A stretch of 64,000 nt of DNA. Origin: Myxococcales bacterium. GTDB taxonomy: Bacteria > Myxococcota_A > Polyangia > Nannocystales > Nannocystaceae. A program made the translations under genes and the position numbers. Positions 10,636 through 18,562 of this stretch are shown one piece after another. The stretch spans positions 62,001 to 126,000 of the forward strand of contig JACKDV010000003.1 of NCBI GenBank assembly GCA_020633315.1, in the 5' to 3' direction. How positions within the stretch are numbered: position 1 is the stretch's first letter; the number at the start of each line of letters is the position of its first letter. Under the pieces are notes generated by a model. The model did no database searches. It worked only from the letters and a program-made list of their open reading frames with translations, and had not been told where the DNA came from.

Positions 10636-10666
10636 CGAAGGCCCCGAGATCACCTCGGGGCCTTCG
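10636..10666 (-). terminator. Hairpin between crp-like gene and alr
   Basis: A perfect 13-bp stem, CGAAGGCCCCGAG at 10636-10648 and its complement at 10654-10666, with a 5-nt loop. It lies 63 bp beyond the stop of the - strand Crp/Fnr gene and upstream of alr. There is no U-run on either strand, so it is either a GC-rich intrinsic-like terminator or a transcript-stabilising hairpin. Confidence 0.55.
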
Positions 10667-10729
10667 CATCGCTTCGGAGCCTCGGCGCTCGCGGCCCGGA
10701 GCCACTCGTGGCCGCGCCGCGCCGCGGCC

Positions 10730-11479
10730 TCAGGCCGCGCTCTCGGTCTCGGTCACGTCGCTCAGCAGGCTGTCGTCGAGCACCATGCGGCGACCACTCG
10801 AGCTCACCAGGCCGCTGCGGGCCATCGCCGAGAGGGTGCGCGACACGGTCTCGCGGCACGAGCCCACCATGCGGGCCAGCTCCGACTGGGTGGGCACGGG
10901 CGCGAGGACCCAGCCGGTGGAGGTGGGCGCCCGACGGCCCTGGCGACGCACCAGGCGGACCAGCGTTCGGCGCAGGCGCTCCTCCACGTCGTGCAGGGCC
11001 AGGCTGCTGGCCACGTTCTCGATGTCGCGGAGCTTGTCGCTGATGAGCCGCATGAGCGAGACCATGATCTCGGGGTCGCGACGCACGTGGACCGCCAGCA
11101 CGTCGGCCGGCACCCGCAGCAGCTCCACCGGCGTGGCCGCGACGGCCGAGGTGGACATGCCGCTGTGGTCGAAGGCACAGCTCTCGCCGAACACGTCGCC
11201 GGGCCCCAGGGTGGACAGGATGAGGTCGCGTCCGCCGTCCCCCATGCGCACCAGGTTCACTCGCCCCCGCAGCACCACGTAGAGGCCGTCGGGGATGTGC
11301 CCCTCGGCCACCAGCACCGAGCCGCCAGACTTGCGGAAGCGCACGGTTGCCTTGGCCAGGGCGTCGATCTCCTCGGGGCGGGCGGTGGTGAAGGGCTCCA
11401 CGAAGGAGAGCACCTCGGAGACCGGCATGCGCTCCAGCGGGATCATCGGACGGGGGCGAGAAGTCGAATCTAGTGGCAT
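10730..11479 (-). CDS. Crp/Fnr-family transcriptional regulator
   Basis: 249 aa from ATG at 11479; a later ATG at 11446 (MIPLERM) is also plausible. An N-terminal cyclic-nucleotide-binding fold runs about residues 25-135 (PDGLYVVLRGRVNLVR, GDVFGESCAF). A long helix follows, then a CRP-type winged helix with recognition helix SCRETVSRTLSAM. The phosphate-binding cassette reads GESCAFDHSGMSTSAVA and lacks the Arg-Ser pair that binds cAMP in CRP; no FNR-type cysteine cluster is present either. The effector is therefore unknown. It is divergent from the thi operon across a 255 bp gap and could regulate it or itself. Confidence 0.9.
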   Translation of the reverse strand: MPLDSTSRPRPMIPLERMPVSEVLSFVEPFTTARPEEIDALAKATVRFRKSGGSVLVAEGHIPDGLYVVLRGRVNLVRMGDGGRDLILSTLGPGDVFGESCAFDHSGMSTSAVAATPVELLRVPADVLAVHVRRDPEIMVSLMRLISDKLRDIENVASSLALHDVEERLRRTLVRLVRRQGRRAPTSTGWVLAPVPTQSELARMVGSCRETVSRTLSAMARSGLVSSSGRRMVLDDSLLSDVTETESAA

Positions 11480-11734
11480 GTCGACCCATTGAGCAGGACC
11501 CGTGCCATGTCGCACACCCCGCCGGGGCCATACCAACCGTTGGAATCATTGGACAAAATGGAGATCTCGCCGTTGTGTCCAGGTTCGAGGTCTGTCGTGA
11601 AAAAACCACACTGAGGGGGCACAGCCACGGTGCGTGTGGTGGATTGCCCCGGCGCGAGGCTCGCACAGTGGGGCATCGTGCACGACCTTCGGGCGGTGGA
11701 CGGCCCGTGGAGCGGGCGGTATGTCCCGCGCTCG
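11480..11734. promoter_or_regulatory. Divergent crp/thiS intergenic region with structured leader
   Basis: 255 bp between divergent genes. It holds a small palindrome CCAAC-C-GTTGG (11533-11543), an A/T-richer stretch (11545-11605), and two nested hairpins just before thiS: ACCACAC (11605-11611) plus GCAC (11619-11622) pair with 11630-11640, and TGCCCC (11645-11650) pairs with 11670-11675 around an inner GCGAG/CTCGC stem. I looked for the TPP riboswitch (CUGAGA, ACCUGAUCUGG) and did not find it. No convincing -35/-10 pair. Confidence 0.35.
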
Positions 11735-11938
11735 ATGCTCCGGATCGTCATCAATGGCGAGTCGCGCGAGGTCCGGGAGGGCACCACGGTGGCCGACCTG
11801 GTCGCGCAGCTCGGGCTGCGGCGGGAGCACGTGGCCGTGGAGCTCGACCGGGAGATCGTGCCCCGGGCCGAGCACGAGGCCCGGGTGCTGCAGGACGGCA
11901 GCACCCTGGAGATCGTGACCTTCGTGGGCGGAGGCTGA
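11735..11938 (+). CDS. thiS: Sulfur carrier protein ThiS
   Basis: 67 aa, starting at ATG 11735 (MLRIVINGE); a longer frame upstream adds no ThiS-like sequence. Ubiquitin-like beta-grasp protein whose C-terminal GG (here VGGG) is adenylated and thiocarboxylated and gives sulfur to the thiazole ring. Internal motifs NGESREVREGTTVADLV and HVAVELDREIVPR are family-typical, and length matches (about 65-70 aa). GGAGG near its 3' end can serve as ribosome binding site for thiG, which starts 8 bp after the stop. Confidence 0.93.
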   Translation: MLRIVINGESREVREGTTVADLVAQLGLRREHVAVELDREIVPRAEHEARVLQDGSTLEIVTFVGGG

Positions 11939-11946
11939 GATTCGCG

Positions 11947-12729
11947 ATGGAACGAGCAGCGACTGAGGACACCTGGACCCTCGCCGGCCGCACCCTGCGT
12001 TCGCGGCTGATCGTGGGGACCGGCAAGTACCGCGACGCCGAGCAGACCAAGGCCTGCCTCGAGCGCAGCGGCGCCGAGATCGTCACCGTGGCCCTGCGCC
12101 GCGTGGACCTCTCGGCCAAGGACAACCTGCTGTCGTGGATCGACCGCGATCGCTACACCCTGCTGCCCAACACCGCCGGCTGCTACACCGCCGACGAGGC
12201 GATCCGCACCCTCCGCCTCGCGCGGGAGCTGGGCATCGCCGACATCGTCAAGCTCGAGGTGATCGGTGATCCCAAGACCCTGCTGCCCGACAACGAGCAG
12301 ACCCTCGAGGCGGCCAAGGTGCTGGTGAAGGAGGGCTTCGCCGTGATGCCCTACGTCTCCGACGATCCGATCGCCTGCCGCAAGCTGCAGGAGCTGGGCT
12401 GCGTGGCCGTGATGCCGCTGGCCGCCCCCATCGGCAGCGGCCTTGGCATCCGCAACCCGCACAACATCCGCTTCATCATCGAGCAGGCCACCGTGCCCGT
12501 GATCGTGGATGCCGGCGTGGGCACGGCCAGCGACGCCGCGGTGGCGATGGAGCTGGGCATCGACGCGGTGCTGATGAACACCGCCATCGCCCAGGCCCGC
12601 GAGCCCGAGCGCATGGCCGACGCGATGCGCCTGGCCGTGATCGCCGGGCGCCAGGCCTACCGGGCCGGCCGCATGCCCATGCGCGCCCACGCCAACGCCT
12701 CGAGCCCGACCTCCGGCCTCATCGAGTAG
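11947..12729 (+). CDS. thiG: Thiazole synthase ThiG
   Basis: 260 aa. Condenses 1-deoxy-xylulose 5-phosphate, dehydroglycine and ThiS-thiocarboxylate to thiazole phosphate. The TIM-barrel family motifs are clear: SRLIVGTGKY, the Schiff-base lysine in DIVKLEVIGD (K102), PLAAPIGSGLGI, and the phosphate-binding VIVDAGVGTASDAA. Length is standard. Between thiS (8 bp gap) and the thiE-like gene (6 bp gap). No thiO, thiH, thiF or thiC is visible in this locus. Confidence 0.97.
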   Translation: MERAATEDTWTLAGRTLRSRLIVGTGKYRDAEQTKACLERSGAEIVTVALRRVDLSAKDNLLSWIDRDRYTLLPNTAGCYTADEAIRTLRLARELGIADIVKLEVIGDPKTLLPDNEQTLEAAKVLVKEGFAVMPYVSDDPIACRKLQELGCVAVMPLAAPIGSGLGIRNPHNIRFIIEQATVPVIVDAGVGTASDAAVAMELGIDAVLMNTAIAQAREPERMADAMRLAVIAGRQAYRAGRMPMRAHANASSPTSGLIE

Positions 12730-12735
12730 GCGCTC

Positions 12736-13476
12736 GTGATCCCCACGCCGCCGCGCGGCCCGGAGCCGCCTCCGGGCGTCGACGGGCCCGGGTTTCGGCT
12801 GCTGGCGATCACCCCGCCGGTCGGCGCCATCGAGCCCGGCGTGGTGGAGGCCTGGGCCGGCGCGAATGCGGTGGGGCTGGCCGTGCTGCTGCGCGAGCCC
12901 GGGACCGGCCCGCGGGCGCTGGTCGACCCGCGCCATCGGCTGGCCGCGCTGCGACGCGCGTGTGTGGAGGTCGGGGTGCCCTGCCTGCTGTCGGTGGACC
13001 TCGCCCACCTGGTCGAGCTGCCCGCGGCCCTCGGCGTGCCCGGGGTGGTGGGCGTGCAGCTGCGGGGCGACCCCGACCAGGCCGCGCTGGAGGCTGCGCG
13101 CCGCGTGCTCGGGCCGGGGCCGCGGCTCGGCCGCTCGTGCCACGGGGTGCCGCCGGCCGTGGGCGAGCGGGCGAGCTACTCCGTGTTCGGTCCCGTCTTC
13201 GCCCCGCGGACCGCCTCGCCCACGCCCGGTCCGGGCAAGCTCGCCGTCGGCGTGGCTGCCCTGGCCGCCTTCGCGGCCCGGGAGCGTCACGTCTTCGCGC
13301 TGGGCGGGGTCACCCCCCGCAGCGCGGCGGCGTGCGTGCGGGCCGGCGCCTTCGGCCTGGCCTCCATCCGCAGTTTCTTTGGCCCTCGGGGCGAGGTCAC
13401 GGACAATGTCGCGCGATTGCTCGAGTCGCTGACCGAGCCCGCCGACCATGCTGCGCCGCCGAACCGACCCCGATGA
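12736..13476 (+). CDS. thiE: Thiamine phosphate synthase (ThiE/TenI family)
   Basis: 246 aa from a GTG 6 bp after thiG. Joins thiazole phosphate and HMP pyrophosphate to thiamine phosphate. Recognisable TIM-barrel features: GVQLRGD in place of the usual H-x-G-Q-x-D, GRSCHG, YSVFGPVFAPRTASP, and the phosphate-binding FALGGVTPRSAAACVRAGAFGLASI. It is divergent from canonical ThiE and has a proline-rich N-terminal tail of about 20 residues, so a TenI-like role cannot be excluded. Its last 29 bp overlap the downstream signal-peptidase-like gene. Confidence 0.8.
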   Translation: MIPTPPRGPEPPPGVDGPGFRLLAITPPVGAIEPGVVEAWAGANAVGLAVLLREPGTGPRALVDPRHRLAALRRACVEVGVPCLLSVDLAHLVELPAALGVPGVVGVQLRGDPDQAALEAARRVLGPGPRLGRSCHGVPPAVGERASYSVFGPVFAPRTASPTPGPGKLAVGVAALAAFAARERHVFALGGVTPRSAAACVRAGAFGLASIRSFFGPRGEVTDNVARLLESLTEPADHAAPPNRPR

Positions 13477-14392
13477 TGCGCCCCCGCGGCGAGCCGGCCG
13501 AGGCTGGTCGACCCGACTCGCGTGGCTGACCCTGGTGGGCGGCATCGTGCTGGTCGCGACGCGCGTGGGCGTGGCCACCGTGGTGCAGATCCACGGCGAT
13601 GGCATGGCCCCCACCCTGCTCGACGGCGATCACGTGATGCTGGTGCGCGGCACCTGGGCCGTCGATGCTGGCGACATCGTGGTCTACGAGCCCGGCGTCG
13701 CCGTGCTCCCCGAGCCTCCCTCGCCCGAGCTCGCCGAGTCCGACAGCCCTCGCGCCGACAACGAGGACGGCGAGGAGATGCCCGACCTGCGCAACGAGCC
13801 CGACCGGGACCTCCGCAACACCGCCGTCATCGATCCAGAGGAGCTCGAGGACAACTGGGAGAAGGTGCAATCCAAGAGCGACGGCCTGGCCACCTACGAG
13901 CCTCCCGTGCTGCGGGTGGGTCGGATCCTCGCCGAGCCCGGCGACCGCGTCGCCTTCAACGTGCCCGGGGCCGCGCTCGGTCTCGCGATCGATGGGCAGC
14001 CGCTGCTGCACAAGGACGCCGAGCCCCTGCGTCTCGCCCTGCGAGACGCCGACGATCCCGAGGGCCCCGCCGGTCCGCCGAGGATCCGCAGCGTGGCCTA
14101 CGAGACCACCGCCGATCGTCGCTACCAGGTGCTCGTGCCCGTCGACGAGCCCGACGAGCCGTGGCCTGGCCTCGGTCTGCCGCCGCCCGAGGCGGGACCC
14201 GTGGAGCTCGAGGCGCCCGGCTACCTGGTGCTCGCCGACAACCGCGACGACGGGGCCTGCTGCGACTCTCGCGCGGTGGGCTGGGTACCCGCCGAGGCGA
14301 TCCGCGGCAAGGTGCTCATGCGCCTGGTCGGCAACGCCGCAGCCGCGCCCGATCTCGATCCCGGGACCCGAGGCCTGCGCTGGAAGCCCTAG
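13448..14392 (+). CDS. Signal peptidase I (S26) homologue lacking Ser and Lys of the dyad
   Basis: 314 aa with one N-terminal membrane helix (about 23-42). Type I signal peptidase boxes are present: VQIHGDGMAPTLLDGD (box B), GRILAEPGDRV (box D), and ADNRDDGACCDSRAVGWVP (box E). In box B the catalytic Ser of SMxPTL is Gly (G52), and in box D the general-base Lys of KR-x4-PGD is Gly (G158). Between them is an acidic insert of about 60 residues (90-150). The frame is intact, so this is a conserved-fold, probably non-proteolytic protein. It starts inside the thiE 3' end and is probably co-transcribed with the thi genes. Confidence 0.8.
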   Translation: MLRRRTDPDDAPPRRAGRGWSTRLAWLTLVGGIVLVATRVGVATVVQIHGDGMAPTLLDGDHVMLVRGTWAVDAGDIVVYEPGVAVLPEPPSPELAESDSPRADNEDGEEMPDLRNEPDRDLRNTAVIDPEELEDNWEKVQSKSDGLATYEPPVLRVGRILAEPGDRVAFNVPGAALGLAIDGQPLLHKDAEPLRLALRDADDPEGPAGPPRIRSVAYETTADRRYQVLVPVDEPDEPWPGLGLPPPEAGPVELEAPGYLVLADNRDDGACCDSRAVGWVPAEAIRGKVLMRLVGNAAAAPDLDPGTRGLRWKP

Positions 14393-14450
14393 CACGGGCG
14401 GGTCGATGGTCTTGACGCCGAGGGGGCTGCGTCGTATCTAGCGCGGCCAC

Positions 14451-14526
14451 GCCATCTTAGCTCAGTTGGTAGAGCAGCTGATTCGTAATCAGCAGGTCAC
14501 CAGTTCAAGTCTGGTAGATGGCTCCA
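14451..14526 (+). tRNA. tRNA-Thr(CGU)
   Basis: 76 nt cloverleaf with encoded CCA. Acceptor stem GCCATCT (14451-14457) pairs with AGATGGC (14516-14522), with discriminator T. The D-loop AGTTGGTAGA is standard, the anticodon arm CTGAT-TCGTAAT-CAG gives anticodon CGT (reads ACG, threonine), and the T-arm contains GTTCAAG. It lies 58 bp after the signal-peptidase-like gene. Confidence 0.95.
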
Positions 14527-14529
14527 CTT

Positions 14530-14547
14530 GGACGGTGTTCTCCGTCC
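14530..14547 (+). terminator. Short hairpin after tRNA-Thr
   Basis: GGACGG (14530-14535) pairs with CCGTCC (14542-14547) around a 6-nt loop, beginning 4 nt after the CCA end. It could end the tRNA transcript or guide 3' processing; no strong U-run follows. Confidence 0.35.
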
Positions 14548-14711
14548 TCGCCTGCCGCGCAGCGGGCCTCGGGTGAAAGTCCCGGGCGAGGTTCGCTATG
14601 TGGAGGCACATGGGTGCGGGTGGTGAGGGCGAGCGCTCGGCGAGCGGGAGGGCCGATGTCACCGTCGACTCCCGCCGCACCGCCGCCCGTCGGACGAGGC
14701 CCCGGCCTCGC

Positions 14712-15680
14712 CTACGGCACCGCGACCAGCTCGGCCCGGTCGACGATCCGCAGGTCCTTTGCGGTCGCCACCATCACCCGCATCAACGCCTCGGCCCCCT
14801 CACCTCGCGCGGAGGCATGGACCATGAACAGGCCGTCGGTCTCCCCGGGCACGGCCATCGTGGCGAAGAGGTGCTCCATGCCGTCGGGCGCGGTCCCTCG
14901 CCCCTGGTGGCCGCGCAGCCCTCCCCGCTCGGCTCGCTCCAGCTCGGCGTCGGTCACCTGGGTCTCGCTCAGCAGGTCGCGCAGGCTCTCCTCCAAGAAG
15001 GCATCGCTCACCTCCACCCCGGCCGGAATCCACGCCACGGTCATGCCTCCGAAGAGCGCCGGGTCGGTGCTCTCCGCCACGAGGGCGGGCCCGACCATGG
15101 GCACGCGCTGGGTTCCCACGGGCACGCCCACCTCGATGCCCATCAGGCGCGCGGCGTCGTAGTCGAGCGTGGGATCGAGAGTCGCCGAGGCCAGGATCCT
15201 CTCGGCCACGTCGAGGTCCGCACGGGACTCGATCCCGACCATCACGGCCGCCGCCGCCGTGCCCGAGCGAAGCTGCCACACCCAGGCCTGCCGGGGCTGC
15301 TCGAGCGGAGTGTGCCAGTGCCCGGAGCCGGGCGGGTCCTCCACCAGCTCGGTCCCCGGAGCGATGCCGGCCTGGCCGGCAAGCCCGGCCTCGAGATCGG
15401 GGATGCCCCGGGGCCCGATCGAGGACTCCGCCACGCGCACCTCCACCGCGCCGGCGCGGTCGAAGCGGAGCTGGAAGCCCCGCCCCACCCGCTGCGCCCG
15501 CGTGGGCACCCACAGCGAGGCGCGGCTGCACGGCAAGGTGACCACCGAGGCGGCCGACTCGGCCGCGAGCGGAGCGGCCGGGAGAGCGGGCCGCGGCGGC
15601 GGGGCGGCAGTCGGCTCCGCGTCGGAGCAGGCCCCCAGCGCGGCGAGGCAGAGCGCAGTCGCGACAAGGCGTGGGTGCAC
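14712..15680 (-). CDS. Predicted lipoprotein of unknown function
   Basis: 322 aa. Type II signal peptide with lipobox AALGACS (cysteine at residue 18), then a Pro/Ala-rich tether. The mature part has mixed alpha/beta character with no family I recognise; visible stretches include SGHWHTPLEQ, MTVAWIPAG and LRGHQGRGTAPDG. A single later Cys (residue 51) is present. It ends in a gap facing the tRNA gene and lies 45 bp downstream of the kinase gene's stop, so it may be co-transcribed with the kinase. Confidence 0.75.
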   Translation of the reverse strand: MHPRLVATALCLAALGACSDAEPTAAPPPRPALPAAPLAAESAASVVTLPCSRASLWVPTRAQRVGRGFQLRFDRAGAVEVRVAESSIGPRGIPDLEAGLAGQAGIAPGTELVEDPPGSGHWHTPLEQPRQAWVWQLRSGTAAAAVMVGIESRADLDVAERILASATLDPTLDYDAARLMGIEVGVPVGTQRVPMVGPALVAESTDPALFGGMTVAWIPAGVEVSDAFLEESLRDLLSETQVTDAELERAERGGLRGHQGRGTAPDGMEHLFATMAVPGETDGLFMVHASARGEGAEALMRVMVATAKDLRIVDRAELVAVP

Positions 15681-15725
15681 GGCCCCATGATGGCGCCGCG
15701 GCGCGCGAGCCTCAAACCCGGCGGG

Positions 15726-17045
15726 CTACACCAGCGAGGCCAAGCCCACGCCGGCCAGGGTGAGCAGCCCCAGCATGCCCATGGCCACGGCGGTCATGGC
15801 CCCCATGAAGGCCCCGGGCCGGGCGTCGGCGAAGGTGGAGATCCGGTGCTGCTGCGCCTTGAAGAAGGTCACCGCACACTCCACGTGGATCTCCCCCGAG
15901 CGGAGCTGCTCGAGCTCGTCGAGCACCTCTCCGGCGTCGCCGAAGCGCAGCCCGGGGTCGCGCTGCAGCCCCCGCCGCAGGAAGTAGCGCAGCTCGACCG
16001 GCACCGGTGGCTGCGTGGGGTGCAGCCACGCATCGGGCTCGTCCCACGGCCCCTCGCCCTCCATCACCTCCTTCAGCGTGGCGTAGAGGTTGTCCTCCTC
16101 CCGCACGTAGCGGCGCAGGGTGAGCAGCTCGTAGAGCACCACGAACACGCTGTAGAGATCGGAGCGCGCGTCGAGCAGCGCCACGTCGCCGCGCGCCTGC
16201 TCGGGCGACATGTAGAGCGGCGTGCCCAGGAGCGCACCGTCGTGGGTCATCTCGGGGCGCTCGAGGGCCGTGGCGGGCTCGGGCCCGCCCACCTCGGCGG
16301 CGGGGAGCAGCGCCCTCGAGCCGCGCCGGGCGATGCCCCAGTCCATCAGCCGCACCTCGCCGTGGGTGCCCAGCATCACGTTGGCGGGCTTGATGTCGCG
16401 ATGCAGGATGCCCTGGGCGTGGGCGTAGCCCAGCGCGTGCAGGATGCCCACGAACACGTCGAGGCGGCGGGCCAGCGGGTACTGGGCGTGCGCCCGACGA
16501 TCGCCGGCGGCCAGCCGCCCGATGAGCGACTCGAGGCTCTCGCCCTCCACGTACTTCATCGTGAAGAACAGCCGGCCCTCGTGATCGCGGCCCACGTCGT
16601 AGATGGGCGTGATGTTGGGGTGGTCGAGCGAGCCCATGGTGCGCACCTCGTCCACGAAGCGCGCCACCGCGGCCGGCGACTCGCCGTCGTCGCCGAGCCG
16701 CTTGAGCGCCACGCGACGACCGATGTCCTGGTCCTCGCTGAGCTCCACCTCACCCATCGCCCCCTCGCCCAGCCGTCGCACGCGGGCGTAGCGATCGCGC
16801 AGCTGGGGCTCGAGCAGCAGCGCGTCGTCCTGGGCGACCACCCGCGGCAGCACGGTGGTGCGCCCCACCAGCGTGCCCTCGGCCAGCGACCGGTTGTCGG
16901 CGGGCCGCCCCCACGCGGTGGTCGTCTCCGAGCCCAGCGCATTGGACGCGGCGAGGGTCTCGATCCCGGAGGCCGGAGCGACCAGCGTTGCGCTCGAGGC
17001 GAGCGGATCGACGGACGAGGAGGGGGCGGAAGAGGTGGCGACCAT
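15726..17045 (-). CDS. Ser/Thr protein kinase with C-terminal membrane helix
   Basis: 439 aa from ATG 17045 (MVATSSA). A Ser/Ala-rich N-terminal tail of about 80 residues precedes a Pkn-type kinase domain: glycine loop GEGAMGEV, VALKRL lysine, catalytic loop HRDIKPAN, GTPLYMSPEQ. The metal-binding DFG is DWG, a tolerated variant. A hydrophobic segment near the C-terminus (GAMTAVAMGMLGLLTLAGVG) is a probable membrane helix. It is divergent from the MopE-type lipoprotein at 17298 across about 250 bp. Substrates unknown. Confidence 0.9.
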   Translation of the reverse strand: MVATSSAPSSSVDPLASSATLVAPASGIETLAASNALGSETTTAWGRPADNRSLAEGTLVGRTTVLPRVVAQDDALLLEPQLRDRYARVRRLGEGAMGEVELSEDQDIGRRVALKRLGDDGESPAAVARFVDEVRTMGSLDHPNITPIYDVGRDHEGRLFFTMKYVEGESLESLIGRLAAGDRRAHAQYPLARRLDVFVGILHALGYAHAQGILHRDIKPANVMLGTHGEVRLMDWGIARRGSRALLPAAEVGGPEPATALERPEMTHDGALLGTPLYMSPEQARGDVALLDARSDLYSVFVVLYELLTLRRYVREEDNLYATLKEVMEGEGPWDEPDAWLHPTQPPVPVELRYFLRRGLQRDPGLRFGDAGEVLDELEQLRSGEIHVECAVTFFKAQQHRISTFADARPGAFMGAMTAVAMGMLGLLTLAGVGLASLV

Positions 17046-17297
17046 GGGCTCGGCTCCAGGTGCGTCGATCGTCGAGCGGGGCCGATCGGTTACGCCCCTG
17101 GACCAACGAGCTCCGAGCAAGGACGCCTCGGCGAGGTCCGCCCGGGGTGAGCCGGGCCCGGGCGGACCGTGCGGATCGGAGCGGTGACCACCGAAAGGCG
17201 GAGCTCGCGAGCTTCGCGCAAGACGGAGGGCTCCCGCGATTCGGGCGAGCGCGCCACCGGATGGGTGGCCGGCGATGGCCCGCGGTACTCATGGGCC

Positions 17298-18551
17298 GTG
17301 GACCGCTCTCCCTCGCTCCTGGCCCTCCTGCTCCTGGTCGCATGCCCCGGCGACGACGGCCCGACCCCCGCCGGCTCCGGCGACTCCACGACCACGGGGG
17401 ACCCGAGCCCCACCACCGGCGACCTCCCGCCCACCACCACGGGACCGGGCACCGGCGACGAGACGGGCTCGACCTCCGCCGCGGACGACTCCACGGCGGG
17501 CACCGCCGGCCCCACGGGCACCACCGACGACGGCTCGACCACCGGCTCGACGGACACCACCAGCGACTCCAGCGAGAGCAGCGGCGGCGGCGTGGACATG
17601 GACATGGACGGCTTCCCCGACGGGCTCGACTGCGACGACGACGATCCCTTGGTGCACCCCGGCGCTCCCGAGCGCTGCAACGGCCGGGACGACGACTGCG
17701 ATCCCATGACCACCGAGGACGGCGTGGTCTCGGTGGACGGCCAGGGCAGCCATGCCACGGTGGGCGATGGGATCGCGGCCTCGGTGCCGGGCTCGGAGGT
17801 CCGCATCTGCCCGGGCACCTACGTGGAGACGCTGAGCATCGCCCACGACCTGCAGCTGGTCTCCGAGGGCGGGCCGACGGTGACCACCATCGACGGCAAC
17901 GACGGCGGCCCGACCGTGTCGGTGGGCGCGGGCACGGTGAGCATCACGGGGCTGACGATCACGGGCGGCTCCAGCGTGGGCCTGGGCGGCGGGCTGAGCA
18001 TCACCGGCACCGACCCGGTGACGGTCACCGACTGCCTGATCGTGGGCAACCAATCGAGCGATGGGGCCGGCATCTACACCTACTCGGGGGCGCAGCTCAG
18101 CCTGCAGCAGACCACGGTCGCGGAGAACCTGGGCGAGATCGGCGGCGGCCTGATGTTCCAGGGCTCGTCGCTGTCGGTGAGCCAGTGCACCTTCACGGAC
18201 AACATCTCGGGCGAGGTGGGCGGGGGCATGGTGATCTTCGGCCTGCCCGCGGTGCAGCTGAGCGACACCGCGATCACCGACAACCAATCGCTCGACGGCG
18301 GCGGCCTGGCCGTGGAGGCGGCGAGCCTCGACCTCCAGGACTGCACCATCGAGCGCAACTCGGCCAGCTCGAGCGGCGGCGGGCTGCTGATGTTCTCCGG
18401 CCACCCGGGCACGGTGGGCTCGACCCACTCGAGCTGGGGCACGGGTCCCGACGACAACTCCCCCCAGGACGTGACGGTGGCGGGCGTGGGCTCGTTCGGG
18501 GGCTACGGCGCGGGGGCGAGCTTCTCGTGCAGCGCGGCCGGCTGCCTGTGA
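17298..18551 (+). CDS. Lipoprotein with MopE-type metal-binding motif and right-handed beta-helix
   Basis: 417 aa from GTG 17298; upstream in-frame sequence is not signal-like. The signal peptide ends in lipobox LLVAC. A Thr/Ser/Gly-rich tether of about 90 residues follows, then an Asp-rich block (MDMDGFPDGLDCDDDDP followed by CNGRDDDCD) of the putative metal-binding MopE family. The C-terminal 220 residues are parallel beta-helix repeats with regularly spaced GGG turns (IYTYSG, LMFQGS, MVIFG, LAVEA, LLMFSG). Likely surface exposed. Low-complexity codons are part of the gene, not a frameshift. Confidence 0.8.
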   Translation: MDRSPSLLALLLLVACPGDDGPTPAGSGDSTTTGDPSPTTGDLPPTTTGPGTGDETGSTSAADDSTAGTAGPTGTTDDGSTTGSTDTTSDSSESSGGGVDMDMDGFPDGLDCDDDDPLVHPGAPERCNGRDDDCDPMTTEDGVVSVDGQGSHATVGDGIAASVPGSEVRICPGTYVETLSIAHDLQLVSEGGPTVTTIDGNDGGPTVSVGAGTVSITGLTITGGSSVGLGGGLSITGTDPVTVTDCLIVGNQSSDGAGIYTYSGAQLSLQQTTVAENLGEIGGGLMFQGSSLSVSQCTFTDNISGEVGGGMVIFGLPAVQLSDTAITDNQSLDGGGLAVEAASLDLQDCTIERNSASSSGGGLLMFSGHPGTVGSTHSSWGTGPDDNSPQDVTVAGVGSFGGYGAGASFSCSAAGCL

Positions 18552-18562
18552 GCGGCGCTCAC
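18548..18562. terminator. Hairpin holding both convergent stop codons
   Basis: GTGAGC-GGC-GCTCAC: 6-bp perfect stem, 3-nt loop. The TGA of the + strand lipoprotein (18549-18551) lies in one arm and the stop of the - strand gene (18559-18561) in the other. Plausible shared bidirectional terminator; no U-run. Confidence 0.4.

Noticed and set aside
11600..11734. TPP riboswitch before thiS
   Set aside because: The CUGAGA and ACCUGAUCUGG segments are absent in either orientation.
15726..17045. Kinase at 15726 as pseudokinase because of DWG
   Set aside because: Lys, HRD and the metal-binding Asp are intact; Trp in place of Phe in DFG is tolerated in active kinases.
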